Below the pieces are notes generated by a model. It saw only the letters and a list, made by a program, of their open reading frames with translations. It was not told where the DNA came from and made no database searches. From JAPYWM01 sp964489015 (GTDB taxonomy: Bacteria; Bacteroidota; Bacteroidia; SpSt-205), in the NCBI GenBank assembly GCA_964489015.1, contig CAZAXD010000006.1, positions 29,652 through 93,651 on the forward strand: a DNA stretch of 64,000 bases, read 5' to 3'. Positions 48,982-59,050 of the stretch are shown here, in pieces (the stretch's first letter is position 1; each line of letters opens with the position of its first letter). The position numbers were made by a program, and so were the translations under genes.

Positions 48982-51338
48982 ATGGCGGCCGGGTCGTATA
49001 TTGGCTGCCCTTGAAGCCGCCAATCTGCTTGTGCTTAGGGCTGCTTGCCTGGGCTCAGACCGGCCGCCTAGCGCTTCGGGTCGTGGACCAGGACAATCAG
49101 CCCTTACCGTACGCCGTTGTAGAAGTAGGCACGCAACGACAAGAGACTGATTCTTTAGGTCATCTTAACTTAGAACTCCCGGCCGGGCGTCATCGGCTAC
49201 GACTCTCGCATTTAGAGGCTTATCCTTTCGAGACGGAGGTCTGGGTGCAGGCAGGCGCTACCACGCCGCTCGCCTTTAGCCTGCAGCGTCGCCAGATTAC
49301 CCTGGATTCTTTGACGATCCAAGCTGAGAAGCTCAAACCCACGCAAATCGCTGCTATTCCCTTTTTACAGCCTATCCCTATACGCACCGAAGCGCTTCGG
49401 ACCATGCCGAGCCTCAAACCGGACCTAGAAAGCCGCCTACAGCTCATGGGCGCTATTAGCTCTAGTGAATTCTCGTCCCAGTATCGGGTGCGGGGCGGAA
49501 ACTTTGATGAAAATCTCGTGTACGCTGGGCTTGTAGAGATTTATCGCCCTTTCTCGGCTCGCAGTGGTCAGCAGGAAGGCCTGGGCTTTGTCAATCCCCT
49601 GCTCATCGAAGAGGCCTACTTCAGCTTAGGCGGGTTTGAAGCCCGCTACGGCGACCGACTCTCTTCTGTGCTGCAGGTCACTTACAAGCGTCGTAGTCAG
49701 CCTGAGCGGATCGTAGATGTCGGTCTCCTCAATCAGGGTCTGGCCTTCGTAGGCAAAAAGGGGCATTTATACTATGCGATCGGGGCTCGCCGCTTCGCTA
49801 TCGGCTATGTGTTGCGCACTTTGCCCACGAAAGGTCAATATCGACCTGTTTTTTACGACGGACAAGCTTATCTGGCTTGGGAAAAGGGGGCCTGGCAGGC
49901 CGAGGTCCTAAGTACGGGGCTCCTTAACCGCTACCGACTCTTCCCACAAAGCGGTGAAGCGACCTTCGGCCTCATCAATTATGCGCTGCGGCTCAACCTG
50001 TACTTCCAGGGTGCCGAGCTCCTGCGCTACAACACAGGCCAGACTGCTTTTACTCTGACCTTTCGCCTGAAACCTGGCCTGCGCCTCAGTCTGATTACGT
50101 CCTACTTTCAAAGTCTCGAGGATGAGCTCATCGATACAGAAGGCGCCTATCTCTTAGGTGAAGTGCAGACCAGTCTAGGTAGCAGCCTTTACAACGAGAT
50201 CGTCGTCTTGCGAGGAGCTGGCAGTCAGATTCGCCATGCCCGAAACTACCTAGACCTACGCGCCCTTTATGGCGAGCATCAGGGCGAATGGACCTGGGAT
50301 CCGGGGCTGCGTCATCGCCTGCGGTGGGGTATCCGTCACCAAAGGGAAGCCTTCCAAGACCGGGTCTACGAGTGGTCAGCTATCGACTCTGCTGATTATG
50401 TGCGCTTGGATGAACGTTATATCCACGACCAGCGCCTCTCTAACTACCGCTGGCTCGGTTACATTCAGCAAACGCTTCGCTGGGGCCCCTGGCAGCTAGA
50501 GGGCGGGATTCGCTGGCATTACGCCCACAATAACCGCCAGCTATTAGTAAGTCCGCGATTTCAACTGCTCTACCAGCCAAAGCCCGCCCTTCAATATCGC
50601 CTAAGCCTAGGGCATTATGGACAACCGCCTTTTTATCGGGAACTGCGCGGGATAGATTACCGGCTCATTCCTCAGCTTCAGGCTCAGCAGAGCTGGCAGC
50701 TAGTCGCTGGCATCGATTATAGCTTTCGCTTGTGGAGCCGGCCCCTCCGCTACTTTGCTGAAGCTTATTACAAGTACCTGTGGGACCTCATCCCCTATGA
50801 GATCGAAAACGTACGCATTCGTTACTACGGCGCCAACAGCGGCCGAGGCTACGCCTATGGGCTTGACATGCGACTTAATGGGGAATTTCTCCAAGGTGTG
50901 GACTCCTGGTTTAGCCTTGGGTTATTGTCTACTCGTGAGCGCATCAGCGGAGGTCCCTGGGTGCGCCGCCCAAGCGATCAGCGCTTAAACTTTGCCTTCT
51001 TCTTTCAAGACGAAGTCCCACCCAATCCTCTGTACAAGGTCCAGATTCAATTTGTCTTTACGACGGGAATGCCATTCGGCGTACCGCGCCAGCTAGGCCA
51101 GCGAACTATTTTTCAGATGCCTTTCTACAACCGCGTGGACCTGGGACTTAGTCGCTTGATCCCTTTATCGACACGCTACCTCAAGTCTTTATGGATAGGG
51201 CTAGACGTTTTTAATCTTTTTGAGCGATACAACGTGGTCTCCTACCAATGGATCGCGGATGTCTACGGCGTACGCTGGGCGGTCCCGAATTACTTATCGG
51301 CTCGCTTGGTCAATCTCCGAGTCATTGCAGAGTGGTGA
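48978..51338 (+). CDS. TonB-dependent outer-membrane receptor
   Basis: A 786-residue protein from TTG 48978; an in-frame TTG at 49011 gives a cleaner signal peptide (LKPPICLCLGLLAWAQ, with Leu1 read as Met) and is a good alternative. After the signal comes a carboxypeptidase-regulatory-like domain (ALRVVDQDNQPLPYAVVEV to about residue 115). A plug domain follows with YRVRGGNFDENLVY and EARYGDRLSSVLQV, then a 22-strand-type barrel to the C-terminus. It imports a large substrate with TonB energy; the substrate is unknown. No SusD partner is adjacent. Its end overlaps the convergent ruvC by 49 bp. Confidence 0.88.
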   Translation: MNGGRVVYWLPLKPPICLCLGLLAWAQTGRLALRVVDQDNQPLPYAVVEVGTQRQETDSLGHLNLELPAGRHRLRLSHLEAYPFETEVWVQAGATTPLAFSLQRRQITLDSLTIQAEKLKPTQIAAIPFLQPIPIRTEALRTMPSLKPDLESRLQLMGAISSSEFSSQYRVRGGNFDENLVYAGLVEIYRPFSARSGQQEGLGFVNPLLIEEAYFSLGGFEARYGDRLSSVLQVTYKRRSQPERIVDVGLLNQGLAFVGKKGHLYYAIGARRFAIGYVLRTLPTKGQYRPVFYDGQAYLAWEKGAWQAEVLSTGLLNRYRLFPQSGEATFGLINYALRLNLYFQGAELLRYNTGQTAFTLTFRLKPGLRLSLITSYFQSLEDELIDTEGAYLLGEVQTSLGSSLYNEIVVLRGAGSQIRHARNYLDLRALYGEHQGEWTWDPGLRHRLRWGIRHQREAFQDRVYEWSAIDSADYVRLDERYIHDQRLSNYRWLGYIQQTLRWGPWQLEGGIRWHYAHNNRQLLVSPRFQLLYQPKPALQYRLSLGHYGQPPFYRELRGIDYRLIPQLQAQQSWQLVAGIDYSFRLWSRPLRYFAEAYYKYLWDLIPYEIENVRIRYYGANSGRGYAYGLDMRLNGEFLQGVDSWFSLGLLSTRERISGGPWVRRPSDQRLNFAFFFQDEVPPNPLYKVQIQFVFTTGMPFGVPRQLGQRTIFQMPFYNRVDLGLSRLIPLSTRYLKSLWIGLDVFNLFERYNVVSYQWIADVYGVRWAVPNYLSARLVNLRVIAEW

Positions 51339-51811
51339 AGGATAGCGCCGGTGATAGCGATACTGACGGCATCGGTCGCATGATGAAAATCGGAAAGCAG
51401 GTCCTCAGCATTAGTTAGATAATGCCTAAGCCAGCCTGCCACCTGCGTTTTGGATGCCCTACCATGCCCTGTGATGATCTTCTTAACGGCGGCAGGCGGT
51501 AGGGTCTGCAAGGTAGGCCAGTCCCTACTCCATAGGGCCGCCTGGGTGAGCCCAAGTAAGCGCCCGAGTACGAGAGCACTAGAAGGATTTTGGCCGACAA
51601 AAGGGGCTTCTGCCCAGATAGCAGCCGGCTGAGGTGCCTCGGTCATCAAGACCTGCAACCACTGATAGTAGGCGCTAAAGCGAGCTTCACCCCGCCCCCC
51701 GGTGTCTCGGAAAGTCTCTAGGCGCAAGAGGGTAAATCGCTGGGGCGCCACCTGCGCCAAGATGGCGATCGCTGCGCCCTTGATGCCCAGATCGATCCCC
51801 CCCCACTTCAC
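51290..51811 (-). CDS. ruvC: Crossover junction endodeoxyribonuclease RuvC
   Basis: A 173-residue RNase H-fold nuclease close to the family length. Catalytic acidic residues are visible in WGGIDLG (Asp), AEAPF (Glu) and DFHHATDAVSIAI (Asp), with the DNA-binding region AAVKKIITGHGRASKTQV. RuvC resolves Holliday junctions with RuvAB. GTG 51811 is preferred to the start at 51829, because it overlaps the upstream stop as GTGA and starts right at the first strand (KWGGIDLG). It is thus coupled to the large sensor-phosphatase gene, an unexpected partner. Confidence 0.9.
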   Translation of the reverse strand: MKWGGIDLGIKGAAIAILAQVAPQRFTLLRLETFRDTGGRGEARFSAYYQWLQVLMTEAPQPAAIWAEAPFVGQNPSSALVLGRLLGLTQAALWSRDWPTLQTLPPAAVKKIITGHGRASKTQVAGWLRHYLTNAEDLLSDFHHATDAVSIAITGAILHHSAMTRRLTKRADK

Positions 51812-54800
51812 CAGACCCGAATCCCCCATACCGTCACATCATCCACCTGCTCACTGTCGCCTGTGTAATCTTTCCACTCTTTCCAGCGCTGATTGAGGAG
51901 GGCGCGCCGCTTGGGCATCGAGGGCTCTAAGTAGGTCTCTAAAATGAATTCCTTGAGGCGCTTGGTGCTAAAACGCTTGCCCTCCGGCCCGCCCGGCTGA
52001 TCAACGAGCCCATCTGTAAATAAAAAGAACGTATCCCCTGGCTCTAGCTGCACTTCGTGCTGGGTAAAGAACCGCTCTTCCTCGAGCTGCTCCCCCCCAA
52101 TGGACTTTTTATCGGGCTTAAGCTCGCGCAAGTCTGGCCCTTTTAGACAGTAGTATAAGGGGAGATTCGCACCAGCATAGAGGAGCTTGTAGGTTTGCGG
52201 AAAATACACCGCAAGTGCGATGTCCATGCCATCCCGTGAGGGCATACCCTCGTCGATATCCTGCTTGAGAGTCTGCCGCACCTCGATGTGCAGGTCATGT
52301 AAAATCTGCGCTGGCTCCCAGACGCGCTTACGGTGAATAAGCTGGTCTAAAAAGATACTACCGATCAGTGTCATGAAAGCACCGGGCACGCCGTGTCCAG
52401 TCCCATCCGCCACGACGATAAAATAGCGATCCTCGTACGGGGCAAACCAGTAAAAATCGCCACCCACCCCATTGCGTTCTTTAGGCCGCCAGATGATAAA
52501 GTAATTTTCTCGCCCAAGGTATTGGTCGAGCATTCGATCAGACGGCACGATGTTACGCTGGATACGGCGGGCATATTTGATGCTTTCTTGAATGTTTTGG
52601 AGCGCCTCTTCGAGCTCACCAGTGCGCTGGGCTAGCTCGCGGTTGACCTGCTCTAACCGCTCCGCATAAGCGTGGGCCTGCTCTTCGATGACAGAAGCGG
52701 CCGATGCCGCTAGCGCCCGAATAAAATTCACCTCATCTAGTCGCCACTCTCGTTTGGAGTAGCGCTGCTCTACACTAATAAGCCCCACAGAACGGTTCCC
52801 CACCCGAATCACCGCATCCAAAACGCTCATGACATGATTAGGCTTGAAAAGCGGTAGCGCTAGCTCGCGGGTACGCAGATCGGATAACGCATCCGTCACC
52901 GCGATCACCTGTTCAAGCTCCAGGCTTTGGAAATACAGCGGATACAAGGAACGGTTTGTGACGGTGCCCACCTCATGCGAGTGCGGTTCTTTTTCAGCAA
53001 CGGCGACACAGCGGGCAATATCAGGCTCCTCATAGAGCCATAAGCTCACCCTATTAGCCTTGAAGGTCTGAAGCGCTATCTGGGCAATAATCTGAAAGGA
53101 CTTCTCGATATTTCCCTCCCGCAAAACAGGATGCGCTGCGAGCTGCGACAAGGCGTTTTGCTGCTCTTTGAGTCGGAACTCCTGCTCCTTTTGCTCCGTG
53201 ATGTCAACTAAAATATTGATGGTCTTGAGCAGTCGTTTTGTGCGCGGGTCCAGGAGCGGTGTGCTTGATAAGATCGCCCAGTAGGTCTGACCTAGTGCGC
53301 CTTTTAGCTCTACCTCTGCTTTCCAGACATCCCCTTGCTGCATACTGCGCCAGTGCCCCTGTAGCAAGACAAGGGGCTGCCGCTCTGAGAATAAAAACCC
53401 GTAATGCTTCGCATCAATAGCCTCCGTCGCATACCCCAAACTCTCCAAAAGGCCAGGTGACAAGTAGGTAACTACCCCCTCCGCATTGGTCTCAAAGAGC
53501 CAGGCCGCATTATTGAGCGCTTCGAGCTGAGCCGATAACTCTAGCTGCGAAGAGCGTATGCTCTCATTGCTACGCCTTAGCTCCTCCGAACTCTCCCGCA
53601 AAAGTTTCTCCTGCTCATGGGCTAGCTCCAAGGCAAGCTGGATCTCCTGCTCTTGATGCTTTTGGAGCGTGATGTCGAAACCTACCAAGATCATCTTGTG
53701 AATCTCTTTATCGACATGAGCGACAGGCGTGATAGTCTGCTGAAGCCATAAAGCCTCGCCAAAGGCATTTCGATAGCAGACCACCTCTTGCCAGGTCTCG
53801 CCTTGCTTGAGTCGAGCAAACATCCGCTCGAGCACTGGATGCTCCTCCGGACTGCGCAGCTCGGTATAGGATCGGCCTAGTAGCTTCTCCGCGCCTAGGC
53901 CAAAAAGACGTTGAAAAGCTTCATTGACATAAATGATCGTACCATCTGGCCTGAGCTCAGCTACCAGTGCAGCCGCATTGAGCGCTTGAATCTGGCCCCG
54001 AAGCTCTGCCTGCGTGCGGCGCATCTCTTCCGCCGAGGCTTCGAGCTCTTCAATATTTTGTCTAAGCTCTTCTACAAGCGCCTGATTTTCATCCAAAGAG
54101 GCCAAGAGCTGCTTTTCTATCAGGTGCTTATGCCCTTGCTGAAATAGCAAAGAGGCAAATCTGGTTAAGATTGTCAAAAACTCTTTATCTCGGAGTGTGC
54201 CTTCCCACATGACCTCGACGACGAAAGAGCCAATAATCTTTTCGTCTAAGGTCAGCGGAAAGAGGTACACGGCATGAGGGGCTGTCATAGGAGCTGGGGC
54301 AGCCCTGAAAGGCGTCTCCTGCCACGCATAAGGCCCCTCTACATTAGCGCCTACCCGCTCAAGCACCCACTCTACCGCCTCTGCCGGTAAGTCGACGGTA
54401 TTGCTATGCAGGAGCATCACGGGGTCATAACGCTCTAAGCAGTGCAGGCCGTTTTGTTCCTCGTCTATGACCCAAAAGCTGAACCGGGCCTCTGATTCTA
54501 CGCTCGCCGCGACTTCCGCGATAGCGGCCAAACCCTCCATGACGTCCCCGGTCTGCAAAGCCGGATGACGGAGTAAAACCATGAGGCTCTCACGCTGTCG
54601 CAGTAGGCGCTCTATCTCTTGTTTGTGACTCTGCTCGAGCCGGCCTAGCTTGTGAACCAAGGTTTGCATCTCCTGCTCAAAGCCAGCCAAACGCTCCTGA
54701 GCAGCCCGCAAGGCCAATTCTAACTCTCGTTTGCCCTCTAATAGCTGGATAGCCGATGCCACAGCTATCAACGTGCGTTCTACCCCACTGCGCTTATCCC

Positions 54801-56004
54801 GATACGGCAAAAGGTATACAACGTAAGCGCCATGGGCGGTTTGCAGAAATCCTTGATAGCCTAGGCCCTTTCGCAGGCTCTCCATGACCGAAAGCGAAAG
54901 GTTGAGGTCGGTGAGCTGCTGCCAGCCTTCTGACTGGGTTATGGCCTGGAAGAGGTCATTTTGAAAGAGGAATTGCCCCTGTTCGTCAGCCTCCGCTAAG
55001 GGAAAGACATTTTGTAACGCGCCGAGATACAGCCGGAGCCGCTCTAGCTGATCCCGCAGATCCCCTATCTCAGCCTCCCAAGCTTTAGCTTCTTTCACAT
55101 GAGCTGCCTTTTCGGAAGCCAGACTCGACTGCAGGGCCTGCAAACTCTGCTGGATCTTCTGCAATCTAAGCCACACAGGTCCCAGTAGCGCCTGGATCTC
55201 CTGATCGGGGGCTGCTAAATTGTCCGGAAAAGCCTCCAAAAGGGAGAGCGTGGCTTGCCACTGAATTAGCAACTGATTGTAGGCTTCGGCTAGAGGGGCC
55301 AACGGCTCTGGAAGCGGTGTGAGTTTATGGCCTTGGCTGAGAGCTTTGAGCGCCTTGTGGACCTGCTCCTCCGCCGTACGACCCGTCCGCCATAAGACGG
55401 CCCCTACCCCCAAAAGCAACAAAAACGCCCCCCCGACCAAGATGTAAACCAGTTGCGTCCGCTGAGCTGCATACGCAGCCTGCTCGGCTTCGAGGCTTTG
55501 CTGAATAGCCTGACGAAACTTCGATAGAGCGGCCTCTGCTTCGGAGACGAGCGCTGGCGCTTCCAGCCGATACTGCTCCCAAACTAACATGAACTGATCC
55601 TTAGGTAGAGGCCGATCTAAAACGCTACGCCATCCGTTCCATCGCCCTTCAAGCTGCAGAAGCTGTTCTAAAACAGGACGTAACCCGCTAATAGGCAAGC
55701 CCAGCTTTTTGTAGGCACGCTCGATCTCCTCCAAACGCCGCCGGATACTAGTCTGTCGCAATAACGATGGTGGGAAGGGCTGTTCCAACAAGCGCTCGAT
55801 GAAGCTAGCCCGCAAACGGAGATCGGCTAGCCATAGCTCTGCCTGCACACGGTCCCCGGCGCCTAGGAGCTGCTGATGAAGCGAAACCGTGGTCTGATGC
55901 GCCGCCGTCACCCGACGCTCCCACAAAAAGCCACCCAAGCCCAGACCCAGCGAGAGAAAAATGCCCACGAGACCCCATACCCGCAGACGACCTTGCGCTA
56001 TCAT
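51808..56004 (-). CDS. Membrane sensor with GAF and PAS domains and SpoIIE/PP2C serine phosphatase output
   Basis: A 1398-residue protein. Membrane helix 1 (about 8-28), a helical periplasmic sensor, helix 2 (about 186-206), a HAMP-like linker, and coiled coils (about 290-340, 430-475) come first. A GAF domain (about 476-640), two PAS domains (about 680-790 with IYVNEAFQRLFGLG, and about 830-940 with WLFETNAEGVVTYLSPG), and a second GAF (about 950-1110) follow. The SpoIIE phosphatase is at about 1150-1398, with metal-site Asp in GVGGDFYWF and VVADGTGHGVPGAFM, and FLFTDGLVDQ. It probably dephosphorylates a partner protein such as an anti-sigma antagonist. A one-mismatch box (TAACTTAG) precedes ATG 56004. 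Confidence 0.87.
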   Translation of the reverse strand: MIAQGRLRVWGLVGIFLSLGLGLGGFLWERRVTAAHQTTVSLHQQLLGAGDRVQAELWLADLRLRASFIERLLEQPFPPSLLRQTSIRRRLEEIERAYKKLGLPISGLRPVLEQLLQLEGRWNGWRSVLDRPLPKDQFMLVWEQYRLEAPALVSEAEAALSKFRQAIQQSLEAEQAAYAAQRTQLVYILVGGAFLLLLGVGAVLWRTGRTAEEQVHKALKALSQGHKLTPLPEPLAPLAEAYNQLLIQWQATLSLLEAFPDNLAAPDQEIQALLGPVWLRLQKIQQSLQALQSSLASEKAAHVKEAKAWEAEIGDLRDQLERLRLYLGALQNVFPLAEADEQGQFLFQNDLFQAITQSEGWQQLTDLNLSLSVMESLRKGLGYQGFLQTAHGAYVVYLLPYRDKRSGVERTLIAVASAIQLLEGKRELELALRAAQERLAGFEQEMQTLVHKLGRLEQSHKQEIERLLRQRESLMVLLRHPALQTGDVMEGLAAIAEVAASVESEARFSFWVIDEEQNGLHCLERYDPVMLLHSNTVDLPAEAVEWVLERVGANVEGPYAWQETPFRAAPAPMTAPHAVYLFPLTLDEKIIGSFVVEVMWEGTLRDKEFLTILTRFASLLFQQGHKHLIEKQLLASLDENQALVEELRQNIEELEASAEEMRRTQAELRGQIQALNAAALVAELRPDGTIIYVNEAFQRLFGLGAEKLLGRSYTELRSPEEHPVLERMFARLKQGETWQEVVCYRNAFGEALWLQQTITPVAHVDKEIHKMILVGFDITLQKHQEQEIQLALELAHEQEKLLRESSEELRRSNESIRSSQLELSAQLEALNNAAWLFETNAEGVVTYLSPGLLESLGYATEAIDAKHYGFLFSERQPLVLLQGHWRSMQQGDVWKAEVELKGALGQTYWAILSSTPLLDPRTKRLLKTINILVDITEQKEQEFRLKEQQNALSQLAAHPVLREGNIEKSFQIIAQIALQTFKANRVSLWLYEEPDIARCVAVAEKEPHSHEVGTVTNRSLYPLYFQSLELEQVIAVTDALSDLRTRELALPLFKPNHVMSVLDAVIRVGNRSVGLISVEQRYSKREWRLDEVNFIRALAASAASVIEEQAHAYAERLEQVNRELAQRTGELEEALQNIQESIKYARRIQRNIVPSDRMLDQYLGRENYFIIWRPKERNGVGGDFYWFAPYEDRYFIVVADGTGHGVPGAFMTLIGSIFLDQLIHRKRVWEPAQILHDLHIEVRQTLKQDIDEGMPSRDGMDIALAVYFPQTYKLLYAGANLPLYYCLKGPDLRELKPDKKSIGGEQLEEERFFTQHEVQLEPGDTFFLFTDGLVDQPGGPEGKRFSTKRLKEFILETYLEPSMPKRRALLNQRWKEWKDYTGDSEQVDDVTVWGIRVW

Positions 56005-56009
56005 GTTAG

Positions 56010-56017
56010 CTAAGTTA
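56010..56017 (-). promoter_or_regulatory. Near-match -7 box for the SpoIIE sensor gene
   Basis: TAACTTAG on the minus strand (one mismatch), spacer CTAAC, then ATG 56004, in the 20-bp gap after the upstream stop. Confidence 0.35.
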
Positions 56018-56024
56018 GGACATT

Positions 56025-59024
56025 TTAGTCGAGCCCAGACCGAAACCCAAGCAGAAACTGGGTGCGCCCCAAGCGCCCTTCCTCAATCGGCCAGTAAAAA
56101 TCTACCCCTATCGGCAGCCGTATGACCCGGAAGGTAAGCCCTGTTCCCATACTCATGATAAAGGGGCTCTTGAGCGTCTGCACCGATATGACGAGAGGCG
56201 GGCGATAAATGTATTCGGCATCAATAGGATTTTTCTGAGAAAAGGGATTTCCTGTCCGCCAGGTCGTAGCTATGTAAAAACCAGTATGCCACTCCAGGCT
56301 ATAAATCCGACGCACTGGCAGGATCGGGTTTTGGTTTAGCGCTAGAAGGGGTACCCGCAAAAGCGCTTGCCCCCACAGCAGATTGCGCCCCCGTCGGACA
56401 TGATACGGAAAGCCGGGCATAGGCATAAACGTGCTCAAATAATAAGCTCCCAGCGGTTCTAAAAGCGGGAGTTGCGCCCGATTTTCGACGGTGTAGTTGA
56501 CCCAGTCCGGGATACCCCCTAAAATAATGGGCTGATAAGCCGACCGAGCGGCATAAATAGCCTGCGCTCCCACTGTCAGCACGACCCGCTGCAGCAAGGG
56601 TTGATGATAGGCGCCCCTCAAATAAAGCCGCCCAAAGGCTATATTTTCACCGCTGGGGAAGCCCTCGGCCAGTAGGGCGAGCTGCCGCCCCGACCAGATA
56701 AATCCTTCCCGCTCTTCTTTCCGCTCATGCCACCACCCCATACGAGCCCCTAGCCAACGAGCCGCCGCACTGTAGTCAGCATTATCGCGCAAGGTCATAT
56801 CATACCGCTGGGGATACAGCGCTACACCTTCCAGCGTGGCGTAAGTAGTGGTAGTCCAATGGTAGCGCAAGCCAACCCGCACCTGCCAGGTCAGAAGGCG
56901 AAGTCCTTGACCGTATCGGCTTTCTGGGAAATAATGGCTCTGCCGATGGAGCTTGAGGAACGGCTGCAACCGCCCAACGGGACGCTCCACCCCAAGCCAA
57001 GCCTCCGAACTTCGGAGATCAACATAAGGCCGCCAAGCAGCTATCCACCGATAGCGGCCACTAAAGCTTGTCCACTGGGCCTCAAAATGAAGCCCGAGTC
57101 GCATAAGCGGATGCAGTACAGGGACTATCCGAAGCCCTTCCCATAAGACCTGAGGAGCGGCCGAACCGCCCCCGCTTATCCGGACCGAATCGGCGACAAA
57201 TACCGGGCGACTGGCACTCACGAGGGGAGCAGACCGGCGGCGCCGTCGCGGCCGCTCTGCCTCCTCGTCAAAAAAGTAAAAAGGACCACGCTGGCGGCGG
57301 GGTGTGTCCGTCGCCATGCTATCATCAGGTACCGGCACCGACTTACCGGGCGGACGGCCGGCTGGATAGCGCCCCTGTCGTTGCAAGTCCAGCTGTACGC
57401 GCTCCGCAGCATAGACAGTGGGATAGCTCTTCCCAGGTACAAGCAAGGTATCCCGGGAAACAGTCCCTAGCCTCAGGGACCCAGCTCGATAAAAGAGAAA
57501 ATAGGCCTGCTTTTCATCAGCGCCTACCCACTGCATAAGCCCAGGGGCTGACCAGTTACTCCCATAAGCGGTATCTGGGGCTACAATCCAAGTTTGCCAC
57601 CAGCCTGGAAGGTCCCGCGCACCGATACGGGTCGCTCCGTGCTGGAGCCAGCCCGCACCCCAGCCGTAAAAAGGCTCCCAGGTTTTCCAGTTTAGGCGCC
57701 CCCCCTGTACAGTGGCCCAGCCATAGGGACGCCACGCTTCCCGAAGGGTTGCCTGGCCACTACTATCGGCTTGCCACAAAAACTCCAAGCTCCCATTTGC
57801 AGTGCGAATCGGATACCGCTTATCACCCGGTCCTTGTGTCAAGCGCCGCAGCTGGCCATTCCCCCCATGCAGTTCATACACCTGCGACGTCCCCTCATCC
57901 CATCCTGTCAGCAGTAACCGCTCCTCATCGCTCCAGCTTAGGTCACTAATTCCCTTCAAGGCAAGCCGGTGCCTCTTAGGCGCTTGCGTACCATCCCAAA
58001 TCCACAAGGAGACCCCCACCTTGTCGTAGCTTGGCCATGCGAGCTTCCCGTCCTGCGAAAAAGCCATCGGCACCACAAATTCATAGTACGAATGCCCCGG
58101 GGGCCAGCTAAAACCGCCTGGTAGTAGCAGCGAGGTCCCTTCTGGCGAGCGCCAGTAAAACTGGATTCGGCTACCCGCCCGCTTGGCATAGGCGATTTGC
58201 CCTTTTGCTCCGGCTGTAGCCCCCATTACAGTCCCCCGGAGGATAGGTTCGACGTCCGGCTCGCCTGCCCGAAGCTCCTGCATAAAAGCGAGCCAGCGCT
58301 GTGTCAGTTCTTCTTCTGAGAGATTGAGCGTAAGATATAGCGCTTCAGATATTTGGCGCGTCAGGCGAACCATATAGATTAGATCTGTGACTTTCTTCTG
58401 GCCGTAGGTTCGATATAGATAATACCAGATCGCTTTGTAAGCTGTGCGATAGAAGGGCCTAGGGTGGGCGCGTCGCGTCCATACCGCTTCTAGCTGCCGA
58501 TCAGTCCAACCCGCTAAACGCGCCCGATCCGCTACCGTCCAGCCTTCTCCAAAAAAGAACGCAAAGCCTGTCAAAAACCAATCTGGCAGATAAAGAAGGG
58601 TCCGACTTTGAAAGCGCATCCCAGGACCGTAGTAAAACTGAGCCAGATACAAGCTAGCGACCTCTGCCCGGATCTGTCCGACAAATTCCCGATAGTCTGA
58701 TAACCGATAGATCTCCGCCATAATGGCCGGGCTGGAGAGAGCCCCTTGCACAGCCCACGGAGGCTGCTGGGCATAACTGACAGGCGTAGGATGTAAACGC
58801 AAGGCTAGGGGTTTATCAATCCGAAAATCCAGGAGTCGCACCAGCTCTTCGTACGCATCGGTGGCATAGAGCGCAGCTTCGCGGGCCAGATTCTCCTGTC
58901 CCGCGAAATAATACACCTGGATGGGTCCTGTCTCCAGGACTCGCCATGGCCAAGCACCACCTGTCTGCGGGGACCTCTCCTGAGCAAGAGCCAGCCCCAG
59001 CATGACCCATAATACCCTTTGCAC
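56025..59024 (-). CDS. TolB-like propeller and outer-membrane barrel protein (peptidase-MA-like N-terminus)
   Basis: A 999-residue exported protein (signal MQRVLWVMLGLALAQE, from GTG 59024). Residues about 30-250 resemble the peptidase-MA-like domain found with TolB propellers in Bacteroidota (VYYFAGQENLAREAA, LLYLPDWFLTGFAFFFGEGW), but no HExxH zinc site is visible, so it is probably not active. A PD40/TolB-like propeller follows (about 270-560), then a Pro/Arg-rich linker. The C-terminal third is strand-rich with aromatic girdles and ends FLLGFRSGLD, as an outer-membrane barrel would. It lies 20 bp upstream of the SpoIIE sensor. Function is unknown. Confidence 0.7.
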   Translation of the reverse strand: MQRVLWVMLGLALAQERSPQTGGAWPWRVLETGPIQVYYFAGQENLAREAALYATDAYEELVRLLDFRIDKPLALRLHPTPVSYAQQPPWAVQGALSSPAIMAEIYRLSDYREFVGQIRAEVASLYLAQFYYGPGMRFQSRTLLYLPDWFLTGFAFFFGEGWTVADRARLAGWTDRQLEAVWTRRAHPRPFYRTAYKAIWYYLYRTYGQKKVTDLIYMVRLTRQISEALYLTLNLSEEELTQRWLAFMQELRAGEPDVEPILRGTVMGATAGAKGQIAYAKRAGSRIQFYWRSPEGTSLLLPGGFSWPPGHSYYEFVVPMAFSQDGKLAWPSYDKVGVSLWIWDGTQAPKRHRLALKGISDLSWSDEERLLLTGWDEGTSQVYELHGGNGQLRRLTQGPGDKRYPIRTANGSLEFLWQADSSGQATLREAWRPYGWATVQGGRLNWKTWEPFYGWGAGWLQHGATRIGARDLPGWWQTWIVAPDTAYGSNWSAPGLMQWVGADEKQAYFLFYRAGSLRLGTVSRDTLLVPGKSYPTVYAAERVQLDLQRQGRYPAGRPPGKSVPVPDDSMATDTPRRQRGPFYFFDEEAERPRRRRRSAPLVSASRPVFVADSVRISGGGSAAPQVLWEGLRIVPVLHPLMRLGLHFEAQWTSFSGRYRWIAAWRPYVDLRSSEAWLGVERPVGRLQPFLKLHRQSHYFPESRYGQGLRLLTWQVRVGLRYHWTTTTYATLEGVALYPQRYDMTLRDNADYSAAARWLGARMGWWHERKEEREGFIWSGRQLALLAEGFPSGENIAFGRLYLRGAYHQPLLQRVVLTVGAQAIYAARSAYQPIILGGIPDWVNYTVENRAQLPLLEPLGAYYLSTFMPMPGFPYHVRRGRNLLWGQALLRVPLLALNQNPILPVRRIYSLEWHTGFYIATTWRTGNPFSQKNPIDAEYIYRPPLVISVQTLKSPFIMSMGTGLTFRVIRLPIGVDFYWPIEEGRLGRTQFLLGFRSGLD

Positions 59025-59038
59025 TCAGGTAAATAAAC

Positions 59039-59046
59039 GAAATTTG
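59039..59046 (+). promoter_or_regulatory. Near-match -7 box for the TPR protein gene
   Basis: GAAATTTG (one mismatch), spacer CAGC, then ATG 59051. Confidence 0.4.
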
Positions 59047-59050
59047 CAGC

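Noticed and set aside
59018..59050. Promoter box for the TolB-like barrel gene
   Set aside because: The best match before GTG 59024 (TTATTTAC) has three mismatches to TAnnTTTG, so I did not list it.
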